Below, piece after piece: positions 1 through 6,168 of a DNA stretch of 20,552 nucleotides. The notes under the pieces were generated by a model. The model saw only the letters and a list, made by a program, of their open reading frames with translations. It was not told the origin of the DNA and ran no database searches. Position numbers and translations under genes: made by a program. Source of the stretch: JBOHNM01 sp050730675 (GTDB taxonomy: Bacteria; Planctomycetota; Phycisphaerae; Phycisphaerales; UBA1924); the NCBI GenBank assembly GCA_050730675.1, contig JBOHNM010000069.1, positions 1-20,552 on the forward strand. The letters are read 5' to 3'. Within the stretch, counting starts at the first letter, position 1; every line of letters begins with the position of its first letter.

Positions 1-54
1 GAGCAGCTCCGCGTAGGACGCCAGGCCACGGCCGACGCAACAGGCTCCCGCTGA
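1..54 (+). CDS. 3' end of an upstream CDS (partial)
   Basis: Frame 1 is open from the window edge to a TGA at 52-54 and reads EQLRVGRQATADATGSR. The codons are GC-rich at third positions, as in neighbouring genes. The fragment is too short to assign a family. A possible hairpin follows the stop (CCCCGGC at 57-63 pairing with GCCGGGG at 81-87), which would suit the end of a transcript. This could also be chance, because any open frame at an edge looks like a gene tail. Confidence 0.35.
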   Translation, partial: EQLRVGRQATADATGSR

Positions 55-119
55 GACCCCGGCACTCCGCCGCGGCCACAGCCGGGGGCGGATTCGGAGA
101 CTCGTTTCGGGAGTACGCC

Positions 120-1130
120 ATGAACACCCTTCCCGTCATCGCCGGCTTCATCGATTACCTCACCAACGAACGCCACTTCTCGGCGTACACCGCTCGCTGC
201 TACGGCGCCGACCTGCGCCAGTACGTCGAGTTCGTCGCCGGCGAAAACCCGCAGGTGAACGAGCCCGCCGAGCAGGCGGCGTACACCGAACGCACCACCC
301 GCACCGGCTCGCGCGTCGCCCCGACCGCTGCGCCCACCACACTGACGGTGACCATCCTCGACTCCTCCACCGACAAGATCCGGGCCTTCCTCACCAACCT
401 CGGCGAGATGAGCTACTCCGCCGCCACCATGGCCCGCAAGATCGCCACCCTCCGCTCGTTCTACAAGTGGGCCGACCGCCGCGGCATCTCCCCCGGCAAC
501 CCCATGACCCAGATCCGCACGCCCAAGCAGGGCAAGCGCCTGCCGCGTGCGATCACCATCGACCAGATCGAAAAACTCCTGGTCACCCCCAACGACAAGG
601 ACGTCCTGGGCATGCGCGACCGCGCCATGCTCGAGACCCTCTACTCCACCGGCATCCGCGTCAGCGAACTGGTTGACCTCAACATCGAGGACTTCGACGA
701 CACCGGCGAAGCGATGCGCGTCCGCGGCAAGGGCAAGCGCGAGCGCATCGTCCCCCTCGGCAGCCACGCCCAGGCCGCCATCCGCAAGTACATGGGCCTC
801 GTCCGCGCCGACGCACGCTTCGCCTCCCTCTGGGCCGCCGGCAACAAGCCCATGTTCATGAACAAACACGGCGGCCGCCTCTCCAGCCGCTCGGTCCGCC
901 GCAAGCTCGATAAGTATCTCAAGACCGCGGGCCTCGACCCCAAGATCAGCCCGCACACCCTCCGCCACTCCTTCGCCACCCACCTGCTCGAGAACGGCGC
1001 CGACCTCCGCAGCGTCCAGGAACTCCTCGGCCACCAGTCCCTCAGCACCACGCAGGTCTACACCCACCTCACCACCCAGCGCCTCAAGACCGCCTACGAC
1101 GACGCCCACCCGCGCAGCCAGGCGGGGTGA
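120..1130 (+). CDS. xerC: Tyrosine recombinase XerC/XerD
   Basis: Site-specific tyrosine recombinase of the Xer type, expected to resolve chromosome dimers at dif during division. All catalytic residues are visible: Arg180 (STGIRVSEL), Lys204 (RGKGKRERIVPLG), His279 and Arg282 (PHTLRHSFATHLL), His305 (LLGHQSLSTTQ) and the nucleophile Tyr314 (VYTHL). The spacing matches E. coli XerD. The N-terminal SAM-like core-binding domain covers about residues 5-120. It is interrupted by a Thr/Ala-rich low-complexity insert at about residues 42-75, which makes the protein 336 aa against roughly 300 aa for the family. The ATG is preceded by GGGAG at a 6-nt spacing. No phage or integron genes are nearby, which favours a housekeeping Xer over a mobile-element integrase. 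Sequence inspection alone cannot decide between XerC and XerD. Confidence 0.93.
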   Translation: MNTLPVIAGFIDYLTNERHFSAYTARCYGADLRQYVEFVAGENPQVNEPAEQAAYTERTTRTGSRVAPTAAPTTLTVTILDSSTDKIRAFLTNLGEMSYSAATMARKIATLRSFYKWADRRGISPGNPMTQIRTPKQGKRLPRAITIDQIEKLLVTPNDKDVLGMRDRAMLETLYSTGIRVSELVDLNIEDFDDTGEAMRVRGKGKRERIVPLGSHAQAAIRKYMGLVRADARFASLWAAGNKPMFMNKHGGRLSSRSVRRKLDKYLKTAGLDPKISPHTLRHSFATHLLENGADLRSVQELLGHQSLSTTQVYTHLTTQRLKTAYDDAHPRSQAG

Positions 1131-1161
1131 TCAACGCCTCGAATTTCTGATCCGCTCTCAC

Positions 1162-1182
1162 AAGGCCCCGCGAAGGGGCCTT
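1162..1182 (+). terminator. Rho-independent-like terminator after xer
   Basis: An 8-bp perfect stem AAGGCCCC / GGGGCCTT (1162-1169 and 1175-1182) encloses the loop GCGAA and is followed by CTCCATTT. It lies 31 nt after the recombinase stop. The T tract is weak. Confidence 0.7.
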
Positions 1183-1217
1183 CTCCATTTCAGAGTCGCA
1201 CCCTTTTCTCGCATCAA

Positions 1218-1250
1218 CTCTGTGTCCCTCTGTGCCCTCTGTGGTGAAAC
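1218..1250. repeat. CACAGAG heptamer repeat, copy A
   Basis: Three exact CTCTGTG heptamers begin at 1218, 1228 and 1237 (10- and 9-bp phasing), followed by GTGAAA. On the minus strand this reads as CACAGAG units. The same array, including the GTGAAA end, recurs at 8012-8052. Related arrays lie at 7880-7905 and 20468-20493. The copy sits between the recombinase terminator and the 3' end of the STAS gene. Confidence 0.75.
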
Positions 1251-1257
1251 GCCTCCC

Positions 1258-1608
1258 TCACCCCACGGCCTTCACCGCCGCCGCCTCATCCTGACAGATG
1301 CACAGCCCGCTGTCCAGCTTCGTCATCTTCAGCAGCCCTCGCAGATTGTCATCAAGCCCGAAGATCGCCAGCTTCCCCTTGTTCGCCTTGCACTGCTTGT
1401 GCAGTGTCACGAGCAAGCCCAGCCCCACGCTCGCCAGCAGCCGCACATCCTTGAAGTTCAGCGCCAGCTTCCACGCCTGCTTGCCGAGGAACCCCGCGAT
1501 CTCCGTCTGGATGATCGGCGTCTCGTACTCGCCCACCTTCTCGCACTTGATGGCGACCACCGCCACGCCTTCCTTCATCGCCGCGTTGATGTGGTTCGAA
1601 TCGAACAT
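1258..1608 (-). CDS. STAS-domain protein (anti-sigma factor antagonist-like)
   Basis: A 116-aa single-domain protein resembling SpoIIAA/RsbV-type anti-sigma antagonists, which bind and sequester anti-sigma kinases in partner-switching cascades. The C-terminal half follows the STAS pattern: LLASVGLGLLVTLHKQ, then KGKLAIFGLDDNLRGLLKMTKLD, then a final helix (EAAAVKAV). Ser60 lies where the regulatory phospho-Ser of the DSSG motif normally sits, but the preceding Asp is Ala (ASVG). The frame stays open upstream, but the ATG at 1608 is preferred because GGGGG precedes it and the upstream residues look non-coding. No anti-sigma kinase or PP2C phosphatase is visible in the window. It may be co-transcribed with the thioesterase upstream, across a 92-nt gap. 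Confidence 0.82.
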   Translation of the reverse strand: MFDSNHINAAMKEGVAVVAIKCEKVGEYETPIIQTEIAGFLGKQAWKLALNFKDVRLLASVGLGLLVTLHKQCKANKGKLAIFGLDDNLRGLLKMTKLDSGLCICQDEAAAVKAVG

Positions 1609-1700
1609 AAAGCCCCCGTATGCCGCACCGCGCGGCACCCAGCATACCACATTCAGGTGATCCCCGCCCAAACCCCCGCAGCTCTCCGCTTTCTGCCTTC

Positions 1701-2105
1701 CTATTGCGCAGTGCCTTCGCCTCCACCCGCAAACGGCACCGCGCGGCAAGTGTCATCCACCGCCACCATCACCAGCGTCGCCGATGTCACGTGGACCTTC
1801 TCCCCGTTGTCGAACCGCTCCGCCTCCACCTCCACCTGCACCGTCACGCTCGTCCGTCCCGTCCGCACCGTTCGCGCGAAAAAGTTCACCACGTCTCCCA
1901 GGTGCACCGGCTGCTTGAACTCCACCCGGTCGATCGCCACCGTCACCCAGCGCACGTGCGCATGCCGCAGCGCCTGCACAAACCCCGCCTGGTCGATGTA
2001 CGACAGGATCACCCCGCCGAAGATCGTCCCGTACGGATTCGTGTCCTTCGGCATCGTGACCACACGCAGCGCCAGTTCCGACTTCTCATGCCCAGTTCCG
2101 CTCAT
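1701..2105 (-). CDS. Acyl-CoA thioesterase, hotdog fold (YciA-like)
   Basis: A 134-aa single hotdog-domain protein of the acyl-CoA thioester hydrolase group (YciA/BACH type), which hydrolyses acyl-CoA to free acid and CoA in the cytosol. The diagnostic segment NPYGTIFGGVILSYIDQAG spans about residues 23-41 and includes the likely catalytic Asp38. It corresponds to the N-x-x-G-x-I-F-G-G...D motif of the family. The following strands (VTVAIDRVEFKQPVHLGDVV, then VTVQVEVEAE) match the hotdog sheet. Length is normal for the family. It is upstream of the STAS gene on the same strand and divergent from the DinB-like gene. The substrate range cannot be told from sequence. Confidence 0.88.
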   Translation of the reverse strand: MSGTGHEKSELALRVVTMPKDTNPYGTIFGGVILSYIDQAGFVQALRHAHVRWVTVAIDRVEFKQPVHLGDVVNFFARTVRTGRTSVTVQVEVEAERFDNGEKVHVTSATLVMVAVDDTCRAVPFAGGGEGTAQ

Positions 2106-2132
2106 GCCCGAGCATATCCGCGCTCCCTTTCA

Positions 2133-2155
2133 ACCAGACTGTCTGGTCGTCTGGT
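2133..2155. promoter_or_regulatory. Palindrome in a divergent intergenic region (possible operator)
   Basis: ACCAGAC-T-GTCTGGT (2133-2147) is a perfect 7-1-7 inverted repeat. It is followed at once by a further direct half-site, CGTCTGGT (2148-2155). It lies in the 107-bp space between the divergent thioesterase and DinB-like genes, where a repressor operator would be expected. No regulator gene is adjacent, so the binding protein is unknown. Confidence 0.45.
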
Positions 2156-2212
2156 CGCCCCACTTACCCCCTACTCCCCTGACCCACGCCCGCAACACCT
2201 CTAACCTGCGCC

Positions 2213-2752
2213 ATGGCCACTCCGCAACCCACCCTCGCCGACCTCGCCCCACTCTCCAACGCCGACCTCGTCAAGCGTTTCGCCATCGGCGTCGAGCATT
2301 TCAACCCGGGCCTTCTCAAGCTCGACGACCGTGCCCTCGACACCGCCTTCCGCCCCGAGGCCGGTGTCGGCCGCTGGCCGGTGCGCGTCCTCGTCGGTCA
2401 TCTCGCCGATGCCGAGCTCGGTTTCATCCACCGCCTGCGCCGCATCGCCGCCGAGGAGCACCCGCTCCTGCAGCCCTGGGACGAGAACGCTTTCATCGAC
2501 GCCGGCCTCTACGGAACGCCCGAGACCGGCGCGCGCTACCCCGTCGGCGCCTTCATAGCGACGATCCACACCCTCCGCAAGTGGACGGCCGAATGGCTCG
2601 CCACCCTCCCCGACGCCGCCTTCGCCCGCAAGGGCCTCCACGCCGTCCGCGGCGAGCAAACCCTCCGCACCGTCCTCGAGTACGACACTTGGCACCTCGA
2701 GCACCACGCATGGTTCCTGAACCGCAAGCTCGAGCGCCTGGCGACTCACTGA
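2213..2752 (+). CDS. DinB/YfiT-like metal-dependent hydrolase
   Basis: A 179-aa four-helix-bundle protein of the DinB superfamily, YfiT-like branch. The three-histidine metal site is visible as His63 in VGHLADAELGF and His161/His165 in the helix TWHLEHHAWF, an H-x3-H arrangement with spacing close to Bacillus subtilis YfiT. Other DinB-superfamily proteins are thiol transferases (bacillithiol, mycothiol), so a transferase role is an alternative to hydrolase. Its ATG lacks an obvious Shine-Dalgarno sequence. It faces the secreted-protein gene, with only 43 nt between the two stops. Confidence 0.85.
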   Translation: MATPQPTLADLAPLSNADLVKRFAIGVEHFNPGLLKLDDRALDTAFRPEAGVGRWPVRVLVGHLADAELGFIHRLRRIAAEEHPLLQPWDENAFIDAGLYGTPETGARYPVGAFIATIHTLRKWTAEWLATLPDAAFARKGLHAVRGEQTLRTVLEYDTWHLEHHAWFLNRKLERLATH

Positions 2753-2769
2753 CGCAAGGCCAGACGCTC

Positions 2770-2787
2770 GAGCCGCGGTGTGGGCTC
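2770..2787. terminator. Weak convergent hairpin
   Basis: GAGCC (2770-2774) pairs with GGCTC (2783-2787) across an 8-nt loop. It lies between the stops of the DinB-like gene (+) and the secreted-protein gene (-). The stem is short and there is no clear T tract. Confidence 0.3.
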
Positions 2788-2795
2788 AAAGTGGC

Positions 2796-3227
2796 TTAGA
2801 GCACCTTGGTGGCGTCGATGATCTGACCAAGCGTGCCGAGGAACGCCGAGATCGTTTCCGGCTCCAGGTCGCCCGGACGCGTCAGCAGCAGCACTTGCAA
2901 CTGAGTCGCCGTCGCGAGAATGCTCAGCTTGTTGGCGAACGGCGGCAGCCCGTTTTCTTCCCAGAATTCAATGATCTGAGCCATCGCCGCCTTCGGCTGC
3001 GGATTGAGCGTGTTGGGGTTCCCCCCGAGCTTGCGCAGGAGTTCCTTGAGTTCGTCCATCATCGGGTCGTTCTGGTCGGACCCCACCTTGTCTGGAGCCG
3101 CAACCGCGGTGTCCGCCCAAGCGGGGGCGGCCGAAACTCCCCAAGTTCCCAGAACGGCCGATCCAGTCAAGATCGCCGCGCAAACTGAACGAAAAGTGAT
3201 AGACTGCCGCTGGTTCCAACGGTTCAT
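2796..3227 (-). CDS. Small secreted protein of unknown function
   Basis: I do not recognise a family. The 143-aa product starts with a signal peptide: a basic N-region (NRWNQRQ), a hydrophobic core at about residues 14-32, and a likely AWA cleavage site after residue 38. The mature part is short and helical (DELKELLRKLGGNPNTLNP, then AAMAQIIEFWEENGLPPFAN). It contains no cysteines and no membrane anchor, so a periplasmic location is inferred. The frame is open upstream to 3350, but the ATG at 3227 is chosen for its AGGAG ribosome site and for the signal peptide that begins there. It is divergent from the ECF sigma factor gene across about 110 bp, making it a candidate target of that sigma factor. 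The sequence does not show such regulation directly. Confidence 0.8.
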   Translation of the reverse strand: MNRWNQRQSITFRSVCAAILTGSAVLGTWGVSAAPAWADTAVAAPDKVGSDQNDPMMDELKELLRKLGGNPNTLNPQPKAAMAQIIEFWEENGLPPFANKLSILATATQLQVLLLTRPGDLEPETISAFLGTLGQIIDATKVL

Positions 3228-3307
3228 CGGAGGCTCCTCTTTTTCTCGCCCACGCACCCACGCGCGGCCGTGCACTAAAGAGGTCGCTTCCCGACGTTCC
3301 GTGTGAG

Positions 3308-3324
3308 TGAATTCTGCTGAATTC
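3308..3324. repeat. Tandem TGAATTC sites before the sigma gene
   Basis: TGAATTC occurs at 3308 and again at 3318, one 10-bp step apart, just upstream of the sigma factor ribosome site. This spacing would place two protein contacts on one DNA face. A regulatory role is only a possibility. Confidence 0.3.
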
Positions 3325-3338
3325 CTTGGAGATTCCTC

Positions 3339-3989
3339 GTGAGCCCCCAAATCGCCGGTCCGGGAACGACCGCAGTTAACCCGGCTTCAACTCCGAGAAC
3401 CGAAACGCCCACCGTTCCAGGGGGGGCGGCCCTTCCCGCCGATTTGCTCGCCCGGATCCGCGCCGGTGACCGCGATGCCGCCGCCGCCTTCCTCGACCGC
3501 TACGGCCCCCTCGTCCGCCGCCGCGTCCGCGGCAAGCTCGGCCAGCAGATGCGCCGGGTCTTCGATTCGCAGGACCTCTGGTCGACCCTCGCTCGCCGCT
3601 TCGATCGCTTCGTTCAGTCCGCCAACGTCTCGGCAGAAAGCGAAGCCGAACTCGTCAGCCTCCTCCACCGCATGATCGACTCCGCCGTCGTGGACAAGTT
3701 CCGCGCCTTTTCGCGCCTCGCCGAGCACGACCAGCACGCCACCGTCGCCGGTGTTCGGCCGGCGCGTCCAGAACCCGAGCCGCAGACCATCACCGCCGCG
3801 GACGTCGAGACCGCCATCGACTCGCTCCCCGACGTCATCGACCGCGAGATCCTCGTCCTCTGGCTCCAGGGAGTCGAACTCCGCCAGATCGCCGACCAGG
3901 TGGGCCGCACGCCCGCGGCAGTTCGTCAGCGCTGGCAGTCCATCCGCGAGCAGCTCCGCCGCCGCTGGTTCATGGAGCAGCACGCATGA
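3339..3989 (+). CDS. ECF-type RNA polymerase sigma factor (kinase-linked)
   Basis: A 216-aa sigma-70 family ECF factor. After a Pro/Thr-rich N-terminal tail (about residues 1-32), region 2 covers about residues 33-105 (DLLARIRAGDRDAAAAFLDR, then VFDSQDLWSTL). Region 4 covers about 150-212, with the HTH LPDVIDREILVLWLQGVELRQIADQVGRTPAAVRQRW broken here only by reading. The start is GTG at 3339 with TTGGAGA upstream. The stop overlaps the kinase start as ATGA, so the two are translationally coupled. No anti-sigma gene is present. Pairs of this kind are known in Planctomycetota, and in Vibrio parahaemolyticus the kinase PknT activates EcfP by phosphorylating region 2.2. Here the acidic DAED motif reads D76-S-Q-D79, followed by Ser82 and Thr83. 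Kinase control of this factor is therefore an inference worth testing. Confidence 0.9.
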   Translation: MSPQIAGPGTTAVNPASTPRTETPTVPGGAALPADLLARIRAGDRDAAAAFLDRYGPLVRRRVRGKLGQQMRRVFDSQDLWSTLARRFDRFVQSANVSAESEAELVSLLHRMIDSAVVDKFRAFSRLAEHDQHATVAGVRPARPEPEPQTITAADVETAIDSLPDVIDREILVLWLQGVELRQIADQVGRTPAAVRQRWQSIREQLRRRWFMEQHA

Positions 3990-6142
3990 TGCCGCGTCAG
4001 GCCGACCCCGCCGCGCAGTTCCGCCTCTTGTACGAAGCCGGACCCGTGGATTTCGGCGCGACCATCCGCCGACACGAGATCGCCGACGATTCCGAACTCG
4101 CCGAGTGGATCGAGGCCGACGCCCGCGAGCGTCTCTCCCGTGGCCTCCCCGTCGAGCTCTCCCGCTACCTCGACGCCGTCAGCGCGCTCCATAGCCATCC
4201 CGTGGCGCTCGACGCCGCCATCGAGTTCAGCCTGCGCTGGCTCCGCGCCACCGAGGGGGGAGGCGACCAGCGCCGCGCCGCAGCGCGCCTCTCGGCCCTG
4301 CATCCCAACCTCGCCGACCTGATCGCCACCAGCGCCCAGCTCGACCAGGTCCTGCTCACCAGCCGCACCGTCAACAACACCTTCCGCTCGCGCGACAGGT
4401 TCCCGCTGCCTTCCGATTTCGGTCCTCCCGAGGCGTCTGGACGTCCGCGTTACGAGCTGCGCGACTCCCTCGGCGAGGGCGTCTCCGGCCACGTCTACCT
4501 CGCCGTAGACCGCCGCCTCTCCGACGCCGGCCACCCCGCATGGGTCGCCATCAAGATCCTGCGCCCGCTGCACCTCGACACCGTCGACCGCCTCCGCTTC
4601 CAGGACGAGGCCGCCAAGGCCCGCCGCATCAACCACCCCAATGTTGTGCGTGTCCTCGACCGCGGCGTCCAGCCCCCCGACCTCGACTACATCGTTTCCG
4701 AATACGTCGATGGATCGCACCTGGGCACATGGGTGCAGCGCCTCCCCTCTCGCCCCAAGCCCCGCGAAGCCGCGGCCATGGTCCGCAAGCTCGCCCTCGG
4801 CCTGCAGGCCGCCCACGCCGCGGGCCTGGTCCACTGCGACCTCAAGCCCGACAACATCCTCTTGACGAAAGAGGGCGAACCCCGCATCGCCGACTTCGGT
4901 CTCTCCCACCAGTGGGCCGACGATGCCGGCGATGTCGCCCCCGACCGCCCCGTCGGCAACCGGGCATTTGCCGCACCCGAGCAGCTCCTCGCCAAGCGCG
5001 GCGCTTTCACCCCCGCCGCCGATGTTTATGCCCTCGGCGGCATCCTCCTCTGGCTCCTCACCGGCCGCTACGCCAACGGCGCGACCGTCGACGAAGTCGA
5101 ATCCCGGCTCGACGCCATCGGGCGCAGCACCACCGCGACGCAAACCGTAAGTCTCGAAGGCATCACCGACCCGGACCTCGCCGCCATCTGCCGCCGCGCA
5201 CTGCAGCCGCAGCCGCAGGATCGCTACCAGTCGGCCGATGCACTCGCCGCTGACCTCGATGCCTGGATCGCCTATCGCCCGCTCACGGGCTCAAAGACCT
5301 CGCTGAAGCGGCGCACAACCTTGCTGCTTCGACGTCAACCGTTGTTGATCGTCGCAGGGGCTGCGGTGGTTGCACTCGCGGTGCTTGCGGGCCTGTTGCT
5401 CGGCGCCAGCGAGCGCCGCCGCCTCGACGCCTCGCTCAAGGCAACCGAGGAAATCGCGAAAAAAGACCACGAGATGCTCGAACAGTCACGAGCCGCGGTC
5501 GAGTCGATGTTCCGCAACTACCAGAACGCCCGCGTCGCCGCCGACTGGCTTCCCAATGTCACGGTGCTGGAAACCGTCGCCGGTCCGTTCCTGAAGCACC
5601 TCGGCAAAGGCACCGAGTCAATCTGGAGTTCTCGAATCGACCTCGTCCGGCGACACCTTGAATCCGAGAACCAGGCGGGCAACACCGGCCACGCCGAGTA
5701 CCTCATGTGGCAATCGGTGCTCGGATATTGGCTCATGCAGGCCGGCAAGTACGACCAAGCCGATCAACAGCTCAATGAAGCCCGAGCGGGCTGGTCCAGG
5801 AACGTGGCCCAGGATGACACCTGGATCAAATATGTGGACGAGATCATCCGGTGTTCGCAGGTGAAGCGGGCATTGGCGAGCGTCTCGCCCGCCGCCGATC
5901 CCAACGCACCGACTCGAACCCTGAGCCCGGCCGAACGCGATCGCCTCCGCCCAGTCGCCGCCGAACTCGAACGCGGAGTCGTCGTATTCACGGGACTCCG
6001 CAACGGCGGCAACCTTCACAAGCAAGTGCTCGACTGCCTTGACGCTGTCTACAGCCCGCAGCTCCTCGATGATCCTGCCGGCCGCGACCGCGTCCGTCGG
6101 CTGATGCGCGAATTGGAACTCCCCACCGCCTCCACGCCCTGA
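3986..6142 (+). CDS. Membrane Ser/Thr protein kinase partnered with the ECF factor
   Basis: A 718-aa Hanks-type kinase. Residues 1-150 are an uncharacterised cytoplasmic region. The kinase domain covers about 155-430, with the glycine loop G163-E-G-V-S-G-H-V, ATP lysine Lys190 (VAIKIL), catalytic loop H283-C-D-L-K-P-D-N290, D303-F-G305, and A330-P-E332. The usual HRD arginine is Cys284, so this is a non-RD kinase. A basic juxtamembrane stretch precedes one membrane helix at about residues 453-474. A possible coiled coil (about 480-510) and a C-terminal domain of roughly 210 aa follow. By topology this C-terminal part is extracytoplasmic and could be the sensor. The start overlaps the sigma stop by 4 nt. 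The product is therefore likely to phosphorylate the sigma factor or an associated regulator in response to an envelope cue. Confidence 0.92.
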   Translation: MMPRQADPAAQFRLLYEAGPVDFGATIRRHEIADDSELAEWIEADARERLSRGLPVELSRYLDAVSALHSHPVALDAAIEFSLRWLRATEGGGDQRRAAARLSALHPNLADLIATSAQLDQVLLTSRTVNNTFRSRDRFPLPSDFGPPEASGRPRYELRDSLGEGVSGHVYLAVDRRLSDAGHPAWVAIKILRPLHLDTVDRLRFQDEAAKARRINHPNVVRVLDRGVQPPDLDYIVSEYVDGSHLGTWVQRLPSRPKPREAAAMVRKLALGLQAAHAAGLVHCDLKPDNILLTKEGEPRIADFGLSHQWADDAGDVAPDRPVGNRAFAAPEQLLAKRGAFTPAADVYALGGILLWLLTGRYANGATVDEVESRLDAIGRSTTATQTVSLEGITDPDLAAICRRALQPQPQDRYQSADALAADLDAWIAYRPLTGSKTSLKRRTTLLLRRQPLLIVAGAAVVALAVLAGLLLGASERRRLDASLKATEEIAKKDHEMLEQSRAAVESMFRNYQNARVAADWLPNVTVLETVAGPFLKHLGKGTESIWSSRIDLVRRHLESENQAGNTGHAEYLMWQSVLGYWLMQAGKYDQADQQLNEARAGWSRNVAQDDTWIKYVDEIIRCSQVKRALASVSPAADPNAPTRTLSPAERDRLRPVAAELERGVVVFTGLRNGGNLHKQVLDCLDAVYSPQLLDDPAGRDRVRRLMRELELPTASTP

Positions 6143-6168
6143 TCGGCCGCGCCCCTCTACCCTTCGGC

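Noticed and set aside
120..1130. Recombinase as a phage or integron integrase
   Set aside because: No attachment repeats, phage genes or cassette array are nearby, and the sequence follows the Xer pattern closely.
1218..1250. A CRISPR array made of the CTCTGTG units
   Set aside because: Units are 7 bp with 2-3 bp between them. There are no spacers of 25-40 bp and no cas genes in the window.
1222..2799. A 525-codon plus-strand frame across the STAS, thioesterase and DinB-like genes
   Set aside because: It is antisense to two recognised families and out of frame with the third; low-complexity translation.
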